This document shows positions 34,705-43,837 of a stretch of 64,000 bases of DNA, in pieces (within the stretch, counting starts at the first letter, position 1; every line of letters begins with the position of its first letter). Position numbers and translations under genes: made by a program. Under the pieces are notes generated by a model. It searched no databases. It saw only the letters and a program-made list of their open reading frames with translations, and was not told the DNA's origin. This DNA is from Rubritalea squalenifaciens DSM 18772 (GTDB lineage: Bacteria; Verrucomicrobiota; Verrucomicrobiia; Verrucomicrobiales; Akkermansiaceae). Location of the stretch: NCBI RefSeq assembly GCF_900141815.1, contig NZ_FQYR01000003.1:558001-622000 (forward strand), in the 5' to 3' direction.

Positions 34705-35208
34705 TTATACACGGCTAGATTGGAGCAAGGAGGCCTTGGCGGGGTCTGAGGCAGATAGGTGTGCAATTGCTATGGCGATCGCGTCAGCGGCGTCGTGAGG
34801 CGGTGTTTCAGATAATCCTAACAAAGCCCTGACCATAAAGGCAACTTGAGCTTTATCCGCGTTACCATTTCCAACGACGGCTTTTTTGACTTTCTTGGGG
34901 GCGTACTCGTAGATTTCGAGCCCGTGATCGGCGGCTGCTATCAAAGCCGCCGCCCTGGCTGCGCCCATGCTGATGGCCGTGCGAACAGACTGCACGAAGA
35001 TGATTCCCTCGACGGCGACCACGTCAGGCTCGTACTGGGTGATCAAATTAGCCAGTCCAGTCCTGACGGCGGAGAGTGCTCCGGATTGGGGAATCTTGGC
35101 GGGGATAGAGATGACCCCGTAGTCAATCGCACGTTGCTTGCTGTGATCGCCTTCGATCACGGCGTACCCTGTATTCCTGACAGCTGGGTCAATAGAGAGG
35201 ACACGCAT
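34705..35208 (-). CDS. ruvC: Holliday junction resolvase RuvC
   Basis: 167 residues. Cuts Holliday junctions together with RuvAB during recombination repair. The acidic catalytic residues are Asp7 (MRVLSIDPA), Glu67 (VAVEGIIF), Asp139 and Asp142 (PPHDAADAIAIAIAH). The YAPKKVKKAVVGNGNADKAQV block (about 102-122) is also typical. It follows the DEAD-box helicase gene by 33 bases on the same strand; ruvA and ruvB are not in the window. Confidence 0.96.
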   Translation of the reverse strand: MRVLSIDPAVRNTGYAVIEGDHSKQRAIDYGVISIPAKIPQSGALSAVRTGLANLITQYEPDVVAVEGIIFVQSVRTAISMGAARAAALIAAADHGLEIYEYAPKKVKKAVVGNGNADKAQVAFMVRALLGLSETPPHDAADAIAIAIAHLSASDPAKASLLQSSRV

Positions 35209-35241
35209 GGATCTAACGATAAAACGACTGATCAGTGAGGA

Positions 35242-36501
35242 CTATCGGCGGCGTCTGCGAGGGGCAGATGGACGTTTCTTTCTAATCGATTTGGCCGGGG
35301 ATTCGTCTAGTAAGGCTGTGTACTTGTAGTCAAAGTTTTCAAGCTTACGGCGCTTAATCTTCTGGTTCACAAAATTTTCTACTGAAGTAGCGAAGTCTAG
35401 TTCGTCTGCAGTGAGGATGGTGAATGCATCACCCTCGGACTCGGCACGGCCAGTACGGCCGATGCGGTGTACGTAGTCTTCTGCATTCTCAGGGACTCGG
35501 TAGTTGATCACATGAGTCACCGTGGAGATATCGATGCCGCGGGCAGCGACATCTGTGGCCACAAGGATGTTGTAGGTGCCGTCTTTGAAGCCACTGAGAG
35601 CTTTCATGCGATCAGACTGCTTGATGTCTGAGTGCATGGCGGTGACCTTGGCATCGCTACGTGTGTTCAGCATGGAGCAGACTTGGTCGGCTTCTTTACG
35701 AGTACGGGTGAATACCATGACGGAGTTGAAATCCGTCTGCTTGAGAAGAGCGAGCAGTAGATCATCACGCTGATCCATGGAGACTGGATAGAAGGCGTGG
35801 TTGATGGTCTTGGCCACTTCACGACGTGCGATCTCGATTTTAGCCGGGTTGTCCAAGCAGAAATCTGCAAACCCCTGGATGGCTGGAGGCATGGTGGCAG
35901 AGAAGAAGAGTGTCTGGCGGTCGGCAAACTCTCTAAGCTTAAACTTCTCTTCACGCTCCTCTCGAGGCTTGTTGAGTGCATTCTTCCATGGGCAGAGATT
36001 GACAATCTTGCGAACGATTGGAAGGAAACCCATGTCGAGCATGCGATCCACCTCATCGAGGATAAGAATTTTTAGGTCTCCGAAGCGCATGGTGCCTCTG
36101 TAGAAGTGATCTACCATGCGGCCTGGAGTGGCTACTACGATGTCAGCACCGGCTTGGAGAGCTTCTGTCTGGGCTCCATAGCCTACACCTCCGTAGAGTA
36201 GGGCCACTTTGCAGCCAGTATGCTTTCCATAGGTCTCAAACTGCTCAGCAACCTGGTGTGCCAGTTCCCTTGTAGGCTCCAAGACAAGAATCTGAGGTTT
36301 GCCGATGGGTTTGATTTTCGAAAGAGAGGGGAGGGCGAATGCGGCAGTCTTTCCTGTGCCAGTTTGAGAAGCACCTACGACATCTCGACCCTCCAATACC
36401 AATGGGATTGCCTGTGCCTGAATGGGGGTAGGGTTTTCGTAGCCGGCTTCTGTAACGGCTTTAAGAATAGGCTCTGAGAGTCCGAGATCTTTGAAAGACA
36501 T
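35242..36501 (-). CDS. DEAD-box ATP-dependent RNA helicase (RhlE-like)
   Basis: 419 residues. Q motif NPTPIQAQAIP (about 22-32), motif I ASQTGTGKTAA (about 44-54), Ia PTRELAHQ, motif II LDEVDRMLDMGF (DEVD instead of DEAD), motif III FSATMP, motif V VATDVAARGIDI and motif VI HRIGRTGRA. The C-terminal tail is short and very basic (KSIRKKRPSAPRRRRR), as in RhlE-type proteins that bind structured RNA. Likely roles are ribosome assembly or RNA turnover. The DEVD variant keeps the two residues needed for Mg-ATP hydrolysis. Confidence 0.94.
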   Translation of the reverse strand: MSFKDLGLSEPILKAVTEAGYENPTPIQAQAIPLVLEGRDVVGASQTGTGKTAAFALPSLSKIKPIGKPQILVLEPTRELAHQVAEQFETYGKHTGCKVALLYGGVGYGAQTEALQAGADIVVATPGRMVDHFYRGTMRFGDLKILILDEVDRMLDMGFLPIVRKIVNLCPWKNALNKPREEREEKFKLREFADRQTLFFSATMPPAIQGFADFCLDNPAKIEIARREVAKTINHAFYPVSMDQRDDLLLALLKQTDFNSVMVFTRTRKEADQVCSMLNTRSDAKVTAMHSDIKQSDRMKALSGFKDGTYNILVATDVAARGIDISTVTHVINYRVPENAEDYVHRIGRTGRAESEGDAFTILTADELDFATSVENFVNQKIKRRKLENFDYKYTALLDESPAKSIRKKRPSAPRRRRR

Positions 36502-36829
36502 GAGTGCGAATTAGGGCGAAACTTCACGAAGTGAAAGTAAAATCGTTGATTTCTAGGGATTTCAGAAAATTTTAGCTGAATATCTGCTCTCTTTGATGGC
36601 TTTAGATCATGTGTTTTGGCGAACGCGATTTTTTTCGGAATATTCCCCACGGCTGGTACAATGCTCAAGCTTCCACAATGGGAGGTGTATCCAGAAGTTT
36701 GTATTATCTGTACTATAGTGTGGTTTTAGCCTCGCATTAAGTGATTAAATTATTGAGATAATTGATAAGACTAAGCAACGATTGTCGTTTTTTGAACAAC
36801 GGTGCGAGACAGATGGTGCACGATGTGCT

Positions 36830-37504
36830 ATGGATTTCTTAAAGATGTCAGACGAAGAAGAGGATAAAGAGAGAGATGAGATGCTGCAGAGCGGGTTTGC
36901 CAAAACCCGCAAGAGCCTCATTGCCCGCCTGGATAACTGGGAAGACCAGCGTACCTGGGATGAATTTTACCAGACCTACTGGAGGTTGATCTACAGCGTG
37001 GCCCTGAAGTCAGGTCTGCGATCCGAAGAGGCGTTTGACTGTGTCCAGGAGACCATTCTTTCTATTGCTAAGCAGTCCAAGAAGCAACTGTATGATCCAG
37101 AGCAGGGCAGCTTCAAGACTTGGCTCATGAATATGACCCGCTGGCGTATCAATGATCAATTCCGTAAGCGGAAGAAAGATACTGCCATGACAGCAGGCTT
37201 TGCCGACGACGAGCGTAAAACAGCTGTGATCGATCGTGTAGAGGATCCCAAGGGGGATGTGCTGGACAGATTGTGGGAGGTAGAATGGAAGAAAAACATC
37301 GCTGATGCCGCGCTTGCGAGAGTTAAATCTCAGGTGTCGCCTAAGCAATATCAGATTTTTGACTGCTATGTGGTCAAGCAATGGGATGCCAAGAAGGTTC
37401 AGGATCGACTAGGCGTCAGCATGGCTCAGGTTTATCTCGCAAAGCATCGTGTTGGTTCCGTTCTGAAGAAAGAGCTAGCCAAGCTGGAGAAGGAATCTGA
37501 ATAA
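36830..37504 (+). CDS. ECF sigma factor paired with a Ser/Thr kinase
   Basis: 224 residues from ATG 36830; an in-frame TTG at 36782 would add 16 residues and ATG 36845 would remove five. None has a clear Shine-Dalgarno. Sigma region 2 spans about 35-95 (WDEFYQTYWRLIYSVALKSG, FDCVQETILSIAKQ, FKTWLMNMTRWRINDQFRKR). Region 4 spans about 165-215 (SPKQYQIFDCYVVKQWDAKK, LGVSMAQVYLAKHRVG). There is no classical anti-sigma gene. The kinase gene starts 2 bases after its stop, a gene pair known for ECF groups of Planctomycetes and Verrucomicrobia in which phosphorylation is thought to control sigma activity. Confidence 0.88.
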   Translation: MDFLKMSDEEEDKERDEMLQSGFAKTRKSLIARLDNWEDQRTWDEFYQTYWRLIYSVALKSGLRSEEAFDCVQETILSIAKQSKKQLYDPEQGSFKTWLMNMTRWRINDQFRKRKKDTAMTAGFADDERKTAVIDRVEDPKGDVLDRLWEVEWKKNIADAALARVKSQVSPKQYQIFDCYVVKQWDAKKVQDRLGVSMAQVYLAKHRVGSVLKKELAKLEKESE

Positions 37505-37506
37505 CC

Positions 37507-40122
37507 ATGACCAACAAGATCCGCCCAGACGTCAAGATTCCAGATCATGAGGTGCTCCGCAAAATCGGCGGTGGCTCCTATGGTGAGGTTTGGCTTGCCC
37601 GCGGTGTTACCGGGGCCTGGAGGGCGGTCAAGATTGTCTGGCGTGAGGACTTTGAGGATGACCGCGGATTTGAGCGTGAATTTGAAGGCATTCTCAAGTT
37701 TGAACCAATTTCTCGCGATCATCCGGGTCTCGTAAATGTCCTTCACGTAGGGCGTAGTAAAGAAGGTGAGGATGTCTTCTATTACTATGTGATGGAGCTC
37801 GGCGATGACATCCGCAAGGGGCGTGAGATCAATCCCGTGGAGTATGAAGCGCGTACCCTGCGCTCAGATTTGGTGGAGGCCAATGGCAAGCCTCTCGACT
37901 TGGAATTTTGTCTCGAAACGGGAATCCGCCTCTCCAATGCTCTCGTGCATCTACACAATAAGGGCTTGGCGCACAGGGATGTGAAGCCCAGTAATGTGAT
38001 TTTCGTGGGTGGGAAAGCCAAGCTGGCCGACATCGGTCTGGTGGCTGCCAGGGGACAGAGAACTTTCGTGGGTACCGAGGGCTTTGTTCCTCCGGAGGGG
38101 CCTGGTACGGCCCAAGCGGATATTTATAGTCTGGGTAAGGTTCTATATGAAATGATCACGGGTAAAGACCGCATGCAGTTCCCGGAGCTGCCTGATGAGT
38201 TGCCCGGTGGTGAGAAGCGCAAGCAGTTGCTCGCCTTTAACCAAGTGATTTGTGAGATTTGTGAGCCGCGTGTCAGTAAACGAAACATCACTTCTGCTGA
38301 GCAACTCAGTGAGGCCTTGGAGAGGCTTCAGAGAGGTAAGCGTATCCGTCTAAAGCGGAACTCCTGGGCCATGAAGGGGGGGCTTGCTGTTCTCCTGCTA
38401 TCAATGGCCAGTGTTGCGCTTTACTATACCAAACCTTGGGAGGTCGAGCCTAAGCTCACGGACATCAAGAGGAATGGTCAAAACGGAGGAGTAAATCCGG
38501 CAGATAGCGTACCGAAGGCTCCCAAGTATGAGCATTGTGCTGTCGTGATCACGACCAAGCCTACTGGGGCTTACGTCTACGAGAATGGCTTGTTGCTTGA
38601 GCAACAGACTCCCACGGATTTCAGGGATTATAAACCGGGTACTGAAGTCACTTTCAGATTTGAAATGAGCGGCTTCAAACCCAAGACGGTGACTTATACG
38701 GTTCCGGATCAGGACTTGGATGAGGTGAGTGAAGAGCTGGAGAAGTTTACGCCTCCCGTGGCTGATGTTCCTTGGATAGACCCATTGGGGGTAACGTATT
38801 TACCTGTCGATGATGCCCACCTGTCAGGCTTCGTCAAAAAGGGTAAATTTGCTCAATTCCTTAAGAAGTACCCGAACGTAAAAGCATTTGAATATGTTCC
38901 CTTTAGTCAGAATGGTGAAGTAGGGGAAATCGTCTTAATGACCAGAGAAGTGGCTGAGAATTATACCCATTGGCTGGAGCAGCTTTCCTTAGATAATGGA
39001 TACTTGGAGACCTCTCAGATGATCATTCCACGGCAAGATCCAGATCTCGTAGTCAGTGGTTTTGGTGATGTGCAGAAGAAAGCGGGTCTTTTACCCACGC
39101 GCTGTGAGGTCAAAATGATCCCCTATGCTAGCATACGGATAGCATCTGACCCTGAAGGGGCGCGGGTCTATGTGAATGGCGAGTGGCGTGGAGTTGCTCC
39201 TATCCCTGTCGAAAAGATTCGCCCGGGTAAAGTGATGGTGGAAATGCGGATGGATGGCTACAGAAAGCATACTGAGGTCCTCAATCTCGCTGACCGGGAG
39301 GAGCGCCGCTATACCGTCAAACTGAAGCGTAATAATGGTGTGGTCTTCGGTAAGCCATGGGAGAATAGTCTCAAAATGAAAATGGTGCCTGTGACAGACA
39401 CCATGATGGCATCGGCTTGGGAAGTTCGCGTGGCTGACTATGCTGAGTTTATCAAGAGTAGCGGTCACAGGGGGGGGAGAAATCCAGGGTTTGAGCAGGG
39501 GCCAGACCATCCAATGGTCGGAGTCAACCGCAAGGATGCCATCGACTTCTGCAAATGGCTCACAGAGAAAGAGAGAAAGGAAGAGCGTATTAGTGACAAG
39601 CATCGCTATAAATTACCCTCCGACAGTGAGTGGAGCCTGTTCTTTGGAGTGGAGGAAAAAGAGGGCTTAAGTCCGTGGGAGAGAAATGGTAGTGCTCGTA
39701 ATAACCCAGTGCTCGCTGATTTGACTCTCTGGGGAGGAGAGTTTCCGCCGAAAGCGCTGGTCGGCAACTTGTCAGACGAGTCAGCCGCTGAAGCTGAAGG
39801 GATTAGTAAGGAGCGCAGTATTCAAGGCTACAATGATGGCTATCAGAATACCTCTCCAGTCGGTAAATTTCCCCCTAACAACCTGGGCATGTACGACCTC
39901 TGTGGAAATGCCTTTGAGTGGGTGACCGACAACTACAAGCAAGATGATAATACGGGCACGGTCCGGGGTGGTAGTTGGGCGACTTACGCTGAGCACCAGT
40001 TGTTGGTGCGCTGGCGCTCTGCGGTTGCTCCTGGTTTGCGAGACAACCAATATGGATTCAGGGTGGTCTTGGTAGATGAGTCTATCAAGGTGCCAGCCTC
40101 CGATATTCCGGAAGAAGAATAG
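37507..40122 (+). CDS. transmembrane Ser/Thr kinase with PEGA repeats and FGE-sulfatase domain
   Basis: 871 residues. The kinase domain is at about 14-275: glycine loop GGGSYGEVW, ATP-anchoring Lys42 (RAVKIV), catalytic HRDVKPSN (Asp158), DIG in place of DFG (Asp175) and PPEGPG in place of APE. A transmembrane helix at about 290-307 is followed by two PEGA domains (about 340-400 and 535-595), then a formylglycine-generating-enzyme/sulfatase-modifying-like domain (about 620-862) with LPSDSEWSLF, LGMYDLCGNAFEWV, VRGGSW and YGFRVV. The motif residues of an active kinase are present. The outside part probably binds a ligand or wall component and signals to the neighbouring sigma factor. Confidence 0.93.
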   Translation: MTNKIRPDVKIPDHEVLRKIGGGSYGEVWLARGVTGAWRAVKIVWREDFEDDRGFEREFEGILKFEPISRDHPGLVNVLHVGRSKEGEDVFYYYVMELGDDIRKGREINPVEYEARTLRSDLVEANGKPLDLEFCLETGIRLSNALVHLHNKGLAHRDVKPSNVIFVGGKAKLADIGLVAARGQRTFVGTEGFVPPEGPGTAQADIYSLGKVLYEMITGKDRMQFPELPDELPGGEKRKQLLAFNQVICEICEPRVSKRNITSAEQLSEALERLQRGKRIRLKRNSWAMKGGLAVLLLSMASVALYYTKPWEVEPKLTDIKRNGQNGGVNPADSVPKAPKYEHCAVVITTKPTGAYVYENGLLLEQQTPTDFRDYKPGTEVTFRFEMSGFKPKTVTYTVPDQDLDEVSEELEKFTPPVADVPWIDPLGVTYLPVDDAHLSGFVKKGKFAQFLKKYPNVKAFEYVPFSQNGEVGEIVLMTREVAENYTHWLEQLSLDNGYLETSQMIIPRQDPDLVVSGFGDVQKKAGLLPTRCEVKMIPYASIRIASDPEGARVYVNGEWRGVAPIPVEKIRPGKVMVEMRMDGYRKHTEVLNLADREERRYTVKLKRNNGVVFGKPWENSLKMKMVPVTDTMMASAWEVRVADYAEFIKSSGHRGGRNPGFEQGPDHPMVGVNRKDAIDFCKWLTEKERKEERISDKHRYKLPSDSEWSLFFGVEEKEGLSPWERNGSARNNPVLADLTLWGGEFPPKALVGNLSDESAAEAEGISKERSIQGYNDGYQNTSPVGKFPPNNLGMYDLCGNAFEWVTDNYKQDDNTGTVRGGSWATYAEHQLLVRWRSAVAPGLRDNQYGFRVVLVDESIKVPASDIPEEE

Positions 40123-40125
40123 TTT

Positions 40126-40533
40126 ATGGTAGAAATTACGGTTAATTATGAAGGTGAGCTGAGATGTTCAGCGACTCACGGACCATCAGGGAAGATGCTT
40201 CAGACTGATGCTCCAGTAGACAACAATGGCAAAGGGGAGACATTTTCTCCTACAGACCTCATGGCTACAGCTTTAGGGTCTTGTATGGCTACTATCATGG
40301 GCATCGTAGCGGCACGCAGGGAGATCTCTCTGGAAGGTTTGTCCATCAAGGTGGAGAAGCACATGTCTGAGGACATGCCTCGTAGGATAGCCAAGCTTCC
40401 TGTTCAAATCACCATGCCGATGCCTGAGGATTCTCCTTTCAAGGATCTCATGATCAATGCTGCGCTCACATGCCCGGTACATAAGAGTCTCAGGGAGGAT
40501 ATCGAGGTGCCCATCACCTGGATCTGGCAATAA
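40126..40533 (+). CDS. OsmC/Ohr-family peroxidase-like protein
   Basis: 135 residues. The two conserved cysteines of the family are Cys53 (ALGSCMATIMG) and Cys116 (LTCPVHKSL), used to reduce organic hydroperoxides. The start block ITVNYEGELRCSATHGPSG and FSPTDLMATALGSC fit the YhfA/OsmC branch. It begins 3 bases after the kinase stop codon, so an oxidative-stress defence protein lies in the sigma/kinase operon, suggesting that system answers to oxidative or envelope stress. Confidence 0.92.
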   Translation: MVEITVNYEGELRCSATHGPSGKMLQTDAPVDNNGKGETFSPTDLMATALGSCMATIMGIVAARREISLEGLSIKVEKHMSEDMPRRIAKLPVQITMPMPEDSPFKDLMINAALTCPVHKSLREDIEVPITWIWQ

Positions 40534-40548
40534 TCAATTTCTTGAAGC

Positions 40549-40573
40549 AAGGCGTCCATAGGGCGCCTTTTTT
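40549..40573 (+). terminator. intrinsic terminator after the osmC-like gene
   Basis: A 9-bp stem (aaggcgtcc / gggcgcctt, one G-U pair), loop ata, followed by six T. Confidence 0.88.
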
Positions 40574-40591
40574 CTTTCTAGATCAAACAAC

Positions 40592-40628
40592 AAAAAACCT
40601 GCATGACTGAAGTCTTGCAGGTTTTTTT
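40592..40628 (-). terminator. terminator of the tRNA-Lys transcript
   Basis: The arms aaaaaacctgca and tgcaggttttt enclose a smaller inner gact/agtc stem. It stands directly downstream of tRNA-Lys and reads as a hairpin plus T-run on the minus strand (and also on plus). Confidence 0.82.
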
Positions 40629-40639
40629 TATTGGAGAAG

Positions 40640-40712
40640 TACGCAGACTGGGACTCGAACCCAGGACCAATTGGTTAAAAGCCAACTGCTCTACCAACTG
40701 AGCTATCTGCGC
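40640..40712 (-). tRNA. tRNA-Lys (anticodon TTT)
   Basis: 73 bases folding as a full cloverleaf: 7-bp acceptor stem (GCGCAGA with TCTGCGT, first pair G-U), D arm GCTC/GAGC, anticodon stem GTTGG/CCAAT with loop CTTTTAA, and T arm CTGGG-TTCGAGT-CCCAG. The discriminator base is A, and CCA is not encoded. The anticodon TTT reads Lys codons AAA and AAG. Confidence 0.96.
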
Positions 40713-40860
40713 ATTCGTTGGTGATTAGGGTGCCTTGCGGCGGGCAGAGACGTAGTGCCTCACGCGATAAATGGCAAGAAGCTTTTTCGTTTTTTTGTGA
40801 AAAAGTTTGGTGAGCTTAACTGTCTCATTTCATTAAATGATTTATGAAGTGAGACTTGCG

Positions 40861-42225
40861 CTAGAATTGCATGATTTGCTCGGGGAAGGGGCATTCGTCA
40901 CAATCGGAGTCGTCTTGGAGGCAGAAGTCCTGGTAAATCTGCAAGAGCGCCTGATGTTGCCACGCTCTCTTGAGGAAATTGGCTGAATCACTACGTTTGC
41001 CGAAAAGGCGTATGGCTGCTTTCTGGACCTTCTCATTGGTAGAAGGTGCCGGAAGGCTGAGATAGTAATCCCAAGCAGATGGCTGTCCTTCCAGAATCTG
41101 AAGGGGAAGAATGTGGTTAGTCAGTAAGTCTTGGATGCGGTCTTTTCCCAGCAGGCTGAGTTTGCGCTCGGATTTCTTGGAGGTGAGGGTGTAGTGGTGG
41201 GACCAGAATGGGTCTTCTAACTCAGAAAGCCATTTCACGAGAGACCTGGGTTGAGTGGAAAGTTTTCTGAAAGCTTTCCAGTGACGGCAAACAAGAGCCA
41301 AAGCTGCTAGGCGACGCTGTGGGTGATTGACAGGGCGAATCCCGCTCATGACCCAGGGGATCTGTCGCTCAGTAGACAATTCATGATCGATACGGTGTTG
41401 CCACCAGGTATCCCAGAGCTCTCTGAGCCACTGGCGGGAGTCCTCTGGTGCTTTCTCATGGATATCTGGGTGGAGGAAGGCGGCACAGCCGAAGAGTAGG
41501 GCTGTAGAGATGTTGCTATGTTGAACAAGGTAGCGGACTGGTAGTCGCTGGGCGATCAAGGTCATGCTGACCTTGTTAGGCCTATACCCCAGTGTTTGAG
41601 CTAGTGCGAACCAGAGGGCTTGATCACTGCCGTGAGTCTCCCTGATGTGGGCCAGGTAGCCGGCTTTGTATTGCAGGCGGTGCTTGGCAGCACTTTTCAT
41701 GAGAGTATCGATTCTCTCGCCTTCCATAAATTGAAGCGGGTGAGAGCATCTGCCAGGGTGTGCTGTGGTGCGTGCGATCGGGGGGTGATTCAGTGCTTTC
41801 TCAATGATGTCTCTGGGGATGATGACTTTGGGAACCTCTCGCTGCTCTGAAGTTCTGGTGAAGTGCGTGTGTGGGCCATTCTGGAACACGACATGGAGAA
41901 TGGTGTCATTGAATGCAGGGTTACTCTGATGTCCGTGTGCTTCCCAGTCTGTGGAGTTTGTGTCAATCTCCAGTGGCCCCGACTTGACTAGGCCATTGAT
42001 CTCAATGGCTGCGTGGAGAAAGTCCGGGCCTGCGGAACGGTTCCAAAAGCCAAACTGCTTGATGCGGACCTGGTCACCATGAATGGTGGTGAACTCTCTG
42101 CCGAAAAGACCATTGTACCAGATAGACTGGAGTTCTAACTCATCAGGAAGTGATAAATTTTCGGTCTCTTGGATTCGGAGGGTATCTGAAGTCTGCTCGA
42201 GGAGTTTTTGGTAGGCAGCTGGCAT
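40861..42225 (-). CDS. DUF2851 family protein
   Basis: 454 residues. I recognise the DUF2851 layout of Bacteroidetes and Verrucomicrobia: ELQSIWYNGLFGREFTT near the start (about 31-47), WNRSAGPDFLHAAIEING (about 61-78), DWEAHGHQSNPAFNDTILHVV (about 93-113) and a C-terminal cysteine cluster around CLQDDSDCDECPFP that could bind a metal or Fe-S cluster. The early part with Asp/His-rich, nuclease-like spacing has been suggestive but I know of no proven activity. It is the last gene of a three-gene minus-strand operon, 6 bases after the TIGR03790-like gene. Confidence 0.88.
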   Translation of the reverse strand: MPAAYQKLLEQTSDTLRIQETENLSLPDELELQSIWYNGLFGREFTTIHGDQVRIKQFGFWNRSAGPDFLHAAIEINGLVKSGPLEIDTNSTDWEAHGHQSNPAFNDTILHVVFQNGPHTHFTRTSEQREVPKVIIPRDIIEKALNHPPIARTTAHPGRCSHPLQFMEGERIDTLMKSAAKHRLQYKAGYLAHIRETHGSDQALWFALAQTLGYRPNKVSMTLIAQRLPVRYLVQHSNISTALLFGCAAFLHPDIHEKAPEDSRQWLRELWDTWWQHRIDHELSTERQIPWVMSGIRPVNHPQRRLAALALVCRHWKAFRKLSTQPRSLVKWLSELEDPFWSHHYTLTSKKSERKLSLLGKDRIQDLLTNHILPLQILEGQPSAWDYYLSLPAPSTNEKVQKAAIRLFGKRSDSANFLKRAWQHQALLQIYQDFCLQDDSDCDECPFPEQIMQF

Positions 42226-42231
42226 GAAGGT

Positions 42232-43794
42232 TTATTTTTTGCGGGGTTCGGCAGGTGGTGGAGGTGGTGGGTCGAGAATGGTGATCAGTGATCTGAGTGA
42301 TTCTGCGGCCGGCTCATCTTTGTTACTTTCCAGTGTTTCGCGTAGCAGTTTCAGGGCATCGGCTTTCTTGCCGATCTTGCGATACATGTCTGCTAGGTGC
42401 AGGGTGATGCGAATCTCATCACGCGGTGAGAGATAGGATTTCTCCGCTGAATTGAAAAAGGCAGCGGCGGCTTGCATGTTATCCATGTAGATGTACCAGA
42501 GACCACAGACTTCATAGAGGCGGGCATCTTTGGTTTTGGCTGCAGCACTGCGGAGCTTGGTAATCAGCTTGTCAGGGTCATTAGCCCATTTGCTCCAGGC
42601 GAGATTAATGGCCCGGTAAACCTTGTCTTCATCACGGACTTCTCCAGATCCATCGAGGTGCAGATAGGGTCTATAGAGTGGGTCGCCTACAACGAGTCCT
42701 TGCCAGGACAGAGCGGGCATTGCTGCAGCTGCAGCCTCTACCAGGGTAAAGCCTTTCAGTAAGCGGTCATGTAGGATGTCCAGATTATGGGTGAGGGATA
42801 GGTAAGGTTCGTAGACATTTCCTACGGTGGCTGCGGCTCCTTTCTTTAAGAGTGGTCCTACCCAGTGATGACCTGCATTGTGAATATCAGAAGCGCTGTA
42901 GGAATGGATATGGATGGCGATGGAGCCCTTTTTGAGTCGGAAGTTGGGATCCAAAAAGGTGCCGTTCACGCTGGAGATATACCATCCGTAGTAGAGAGCG
43001 ACGTCCCTCATAGGGTAATTGGTGAGGTAGGTCTGTTTGTTGTGATCCACAGTCGTGGGGATCCCGTGTTTCCAGTTCTCTTTCTCGATGTTTTCTATCC
43101 AATCATCACCCACTTTATAGCTGGCGCCTTTGTGTGCGAAATCCAAATAGCACATACCCCAGAGGCCTGTTTTCTCGGTGTCGATGGCGTCATCGATGAG
43201 TTGTTTGGCGATTTCAAAAGTGGGGCCGTCGATACGACCAGTGAGCATGGTGAAGGGTAGTCGTGTGTTAGCGAACCGCTCAGTGGACTTGTAGTATTTG
43301 TTGACCAGAGGTCCGTTGATGGGGGCATCTATGATTCCCAAGGCTGCGAGTTCGGAGTCTACTGATGCGCGGTTGCTAATCTTGAGCTTTGCCTGATTAT
43401 CACCCTCTAGCGGCACGCTGTTTTGTTTTACACCAAAGGGGACACCGCGTACGGAGACAATGAGGCGGATCTTATTCCTGACTGCGATGGTTAAACCATC
43501 CTTGGTTTTTCCCGTCTGCCACCAGCTCTTCTGATCAAAGAGTTTTACTAGAGGTTCCTTGATGAGGGTGTTGTATTCATCCCGGGTAATGTGGCGCTTC
43601 TTGGGCAAAGGGAGGCCCACTAGCTGGGTCAGTGGGATCTCTCGTTTGTTGGCATAGTATTCTGCGAGTTCCTTGGACTGGGCATCGTCGCTATTGTACA
43701 GAATGATGATAGACTCTTTCTGAATGGCTGACTGCGCTGTGGCCAATGATTGGCACCAGAATAGAATAAGCAGCAAATAGGCGGGAAATCTCAT
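42232..43794 (-). CDS. secreted TIGR03790-family protein
   Basis: 520 residues from the ATG at 43794, which begins a clear signal peptide (MRFPAYLLLILFWCQSLATA). The frame stays open 63 codons upstream, but that would overlap the PhnP-like gene and hide the signal. Body: IIILYNSDDAQSKELAEYYA near the mature N-terminus and IRLIVSVRGVPFGV, both typical of TIGR03790; later VGNVYEPYLSLTHNLDI and LVVGDPLYRPY. The C-terminal part (about 420-505) looks like TPR helices with a short proline run before the stop. Function unknown; the fold resembles caspase-like/gingipain-type domains in outline only. Confidence 0.85.
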   Translation of the reverse strand: MRFPAYLLLILFWCQSLATAQSAIQKESIIILYNSDDAQSKELAEYYANKREIPLTQLVGLPLPKKRHITRDEYNTLIKEPLVKLFDQKSWWQTGKTKDGLTIAVRNKIRLIVSVRGVPFGVKQNSVPLEGDNQAKLKISNRASVDSELAALGIIDAPINGPLVNKYYKSTERFANTRLPFTMLTGRIDGPTFEIAKQLIDDAIDTEKTGLWGMCYLDFAHKGASYKVGDDWIENIEKENWKHGIPTTVDHNKQTYLTNYPMRDVALYYGWYISSVNGTFLDPNFRLKKGSIAIHIHSYSASDIHNAGHHWVGPLLKKGAAATVGNVYEPYLSLTHNLDILHDRLLKGFTLVEAAAAAMPALSWQGLVVGDPLYRPYLHLDGSGEVRDEDKVYRAINLAWSKWANDPDKLITKLRSAAAKTKDARLYEVCGLWYIYMDNMQAAAAFFNSAEKSYLSPRDEIRITLHLADMYRKIGKKADALKLLRETLESNKDEPAAESLRSLITILDPPPPPPAEPRKK

Positions 43795-43837
43795 GATTAT
43801 CAATTGTCTAGCAGGTTTAGTGTCTGAGTCCAAGTAT

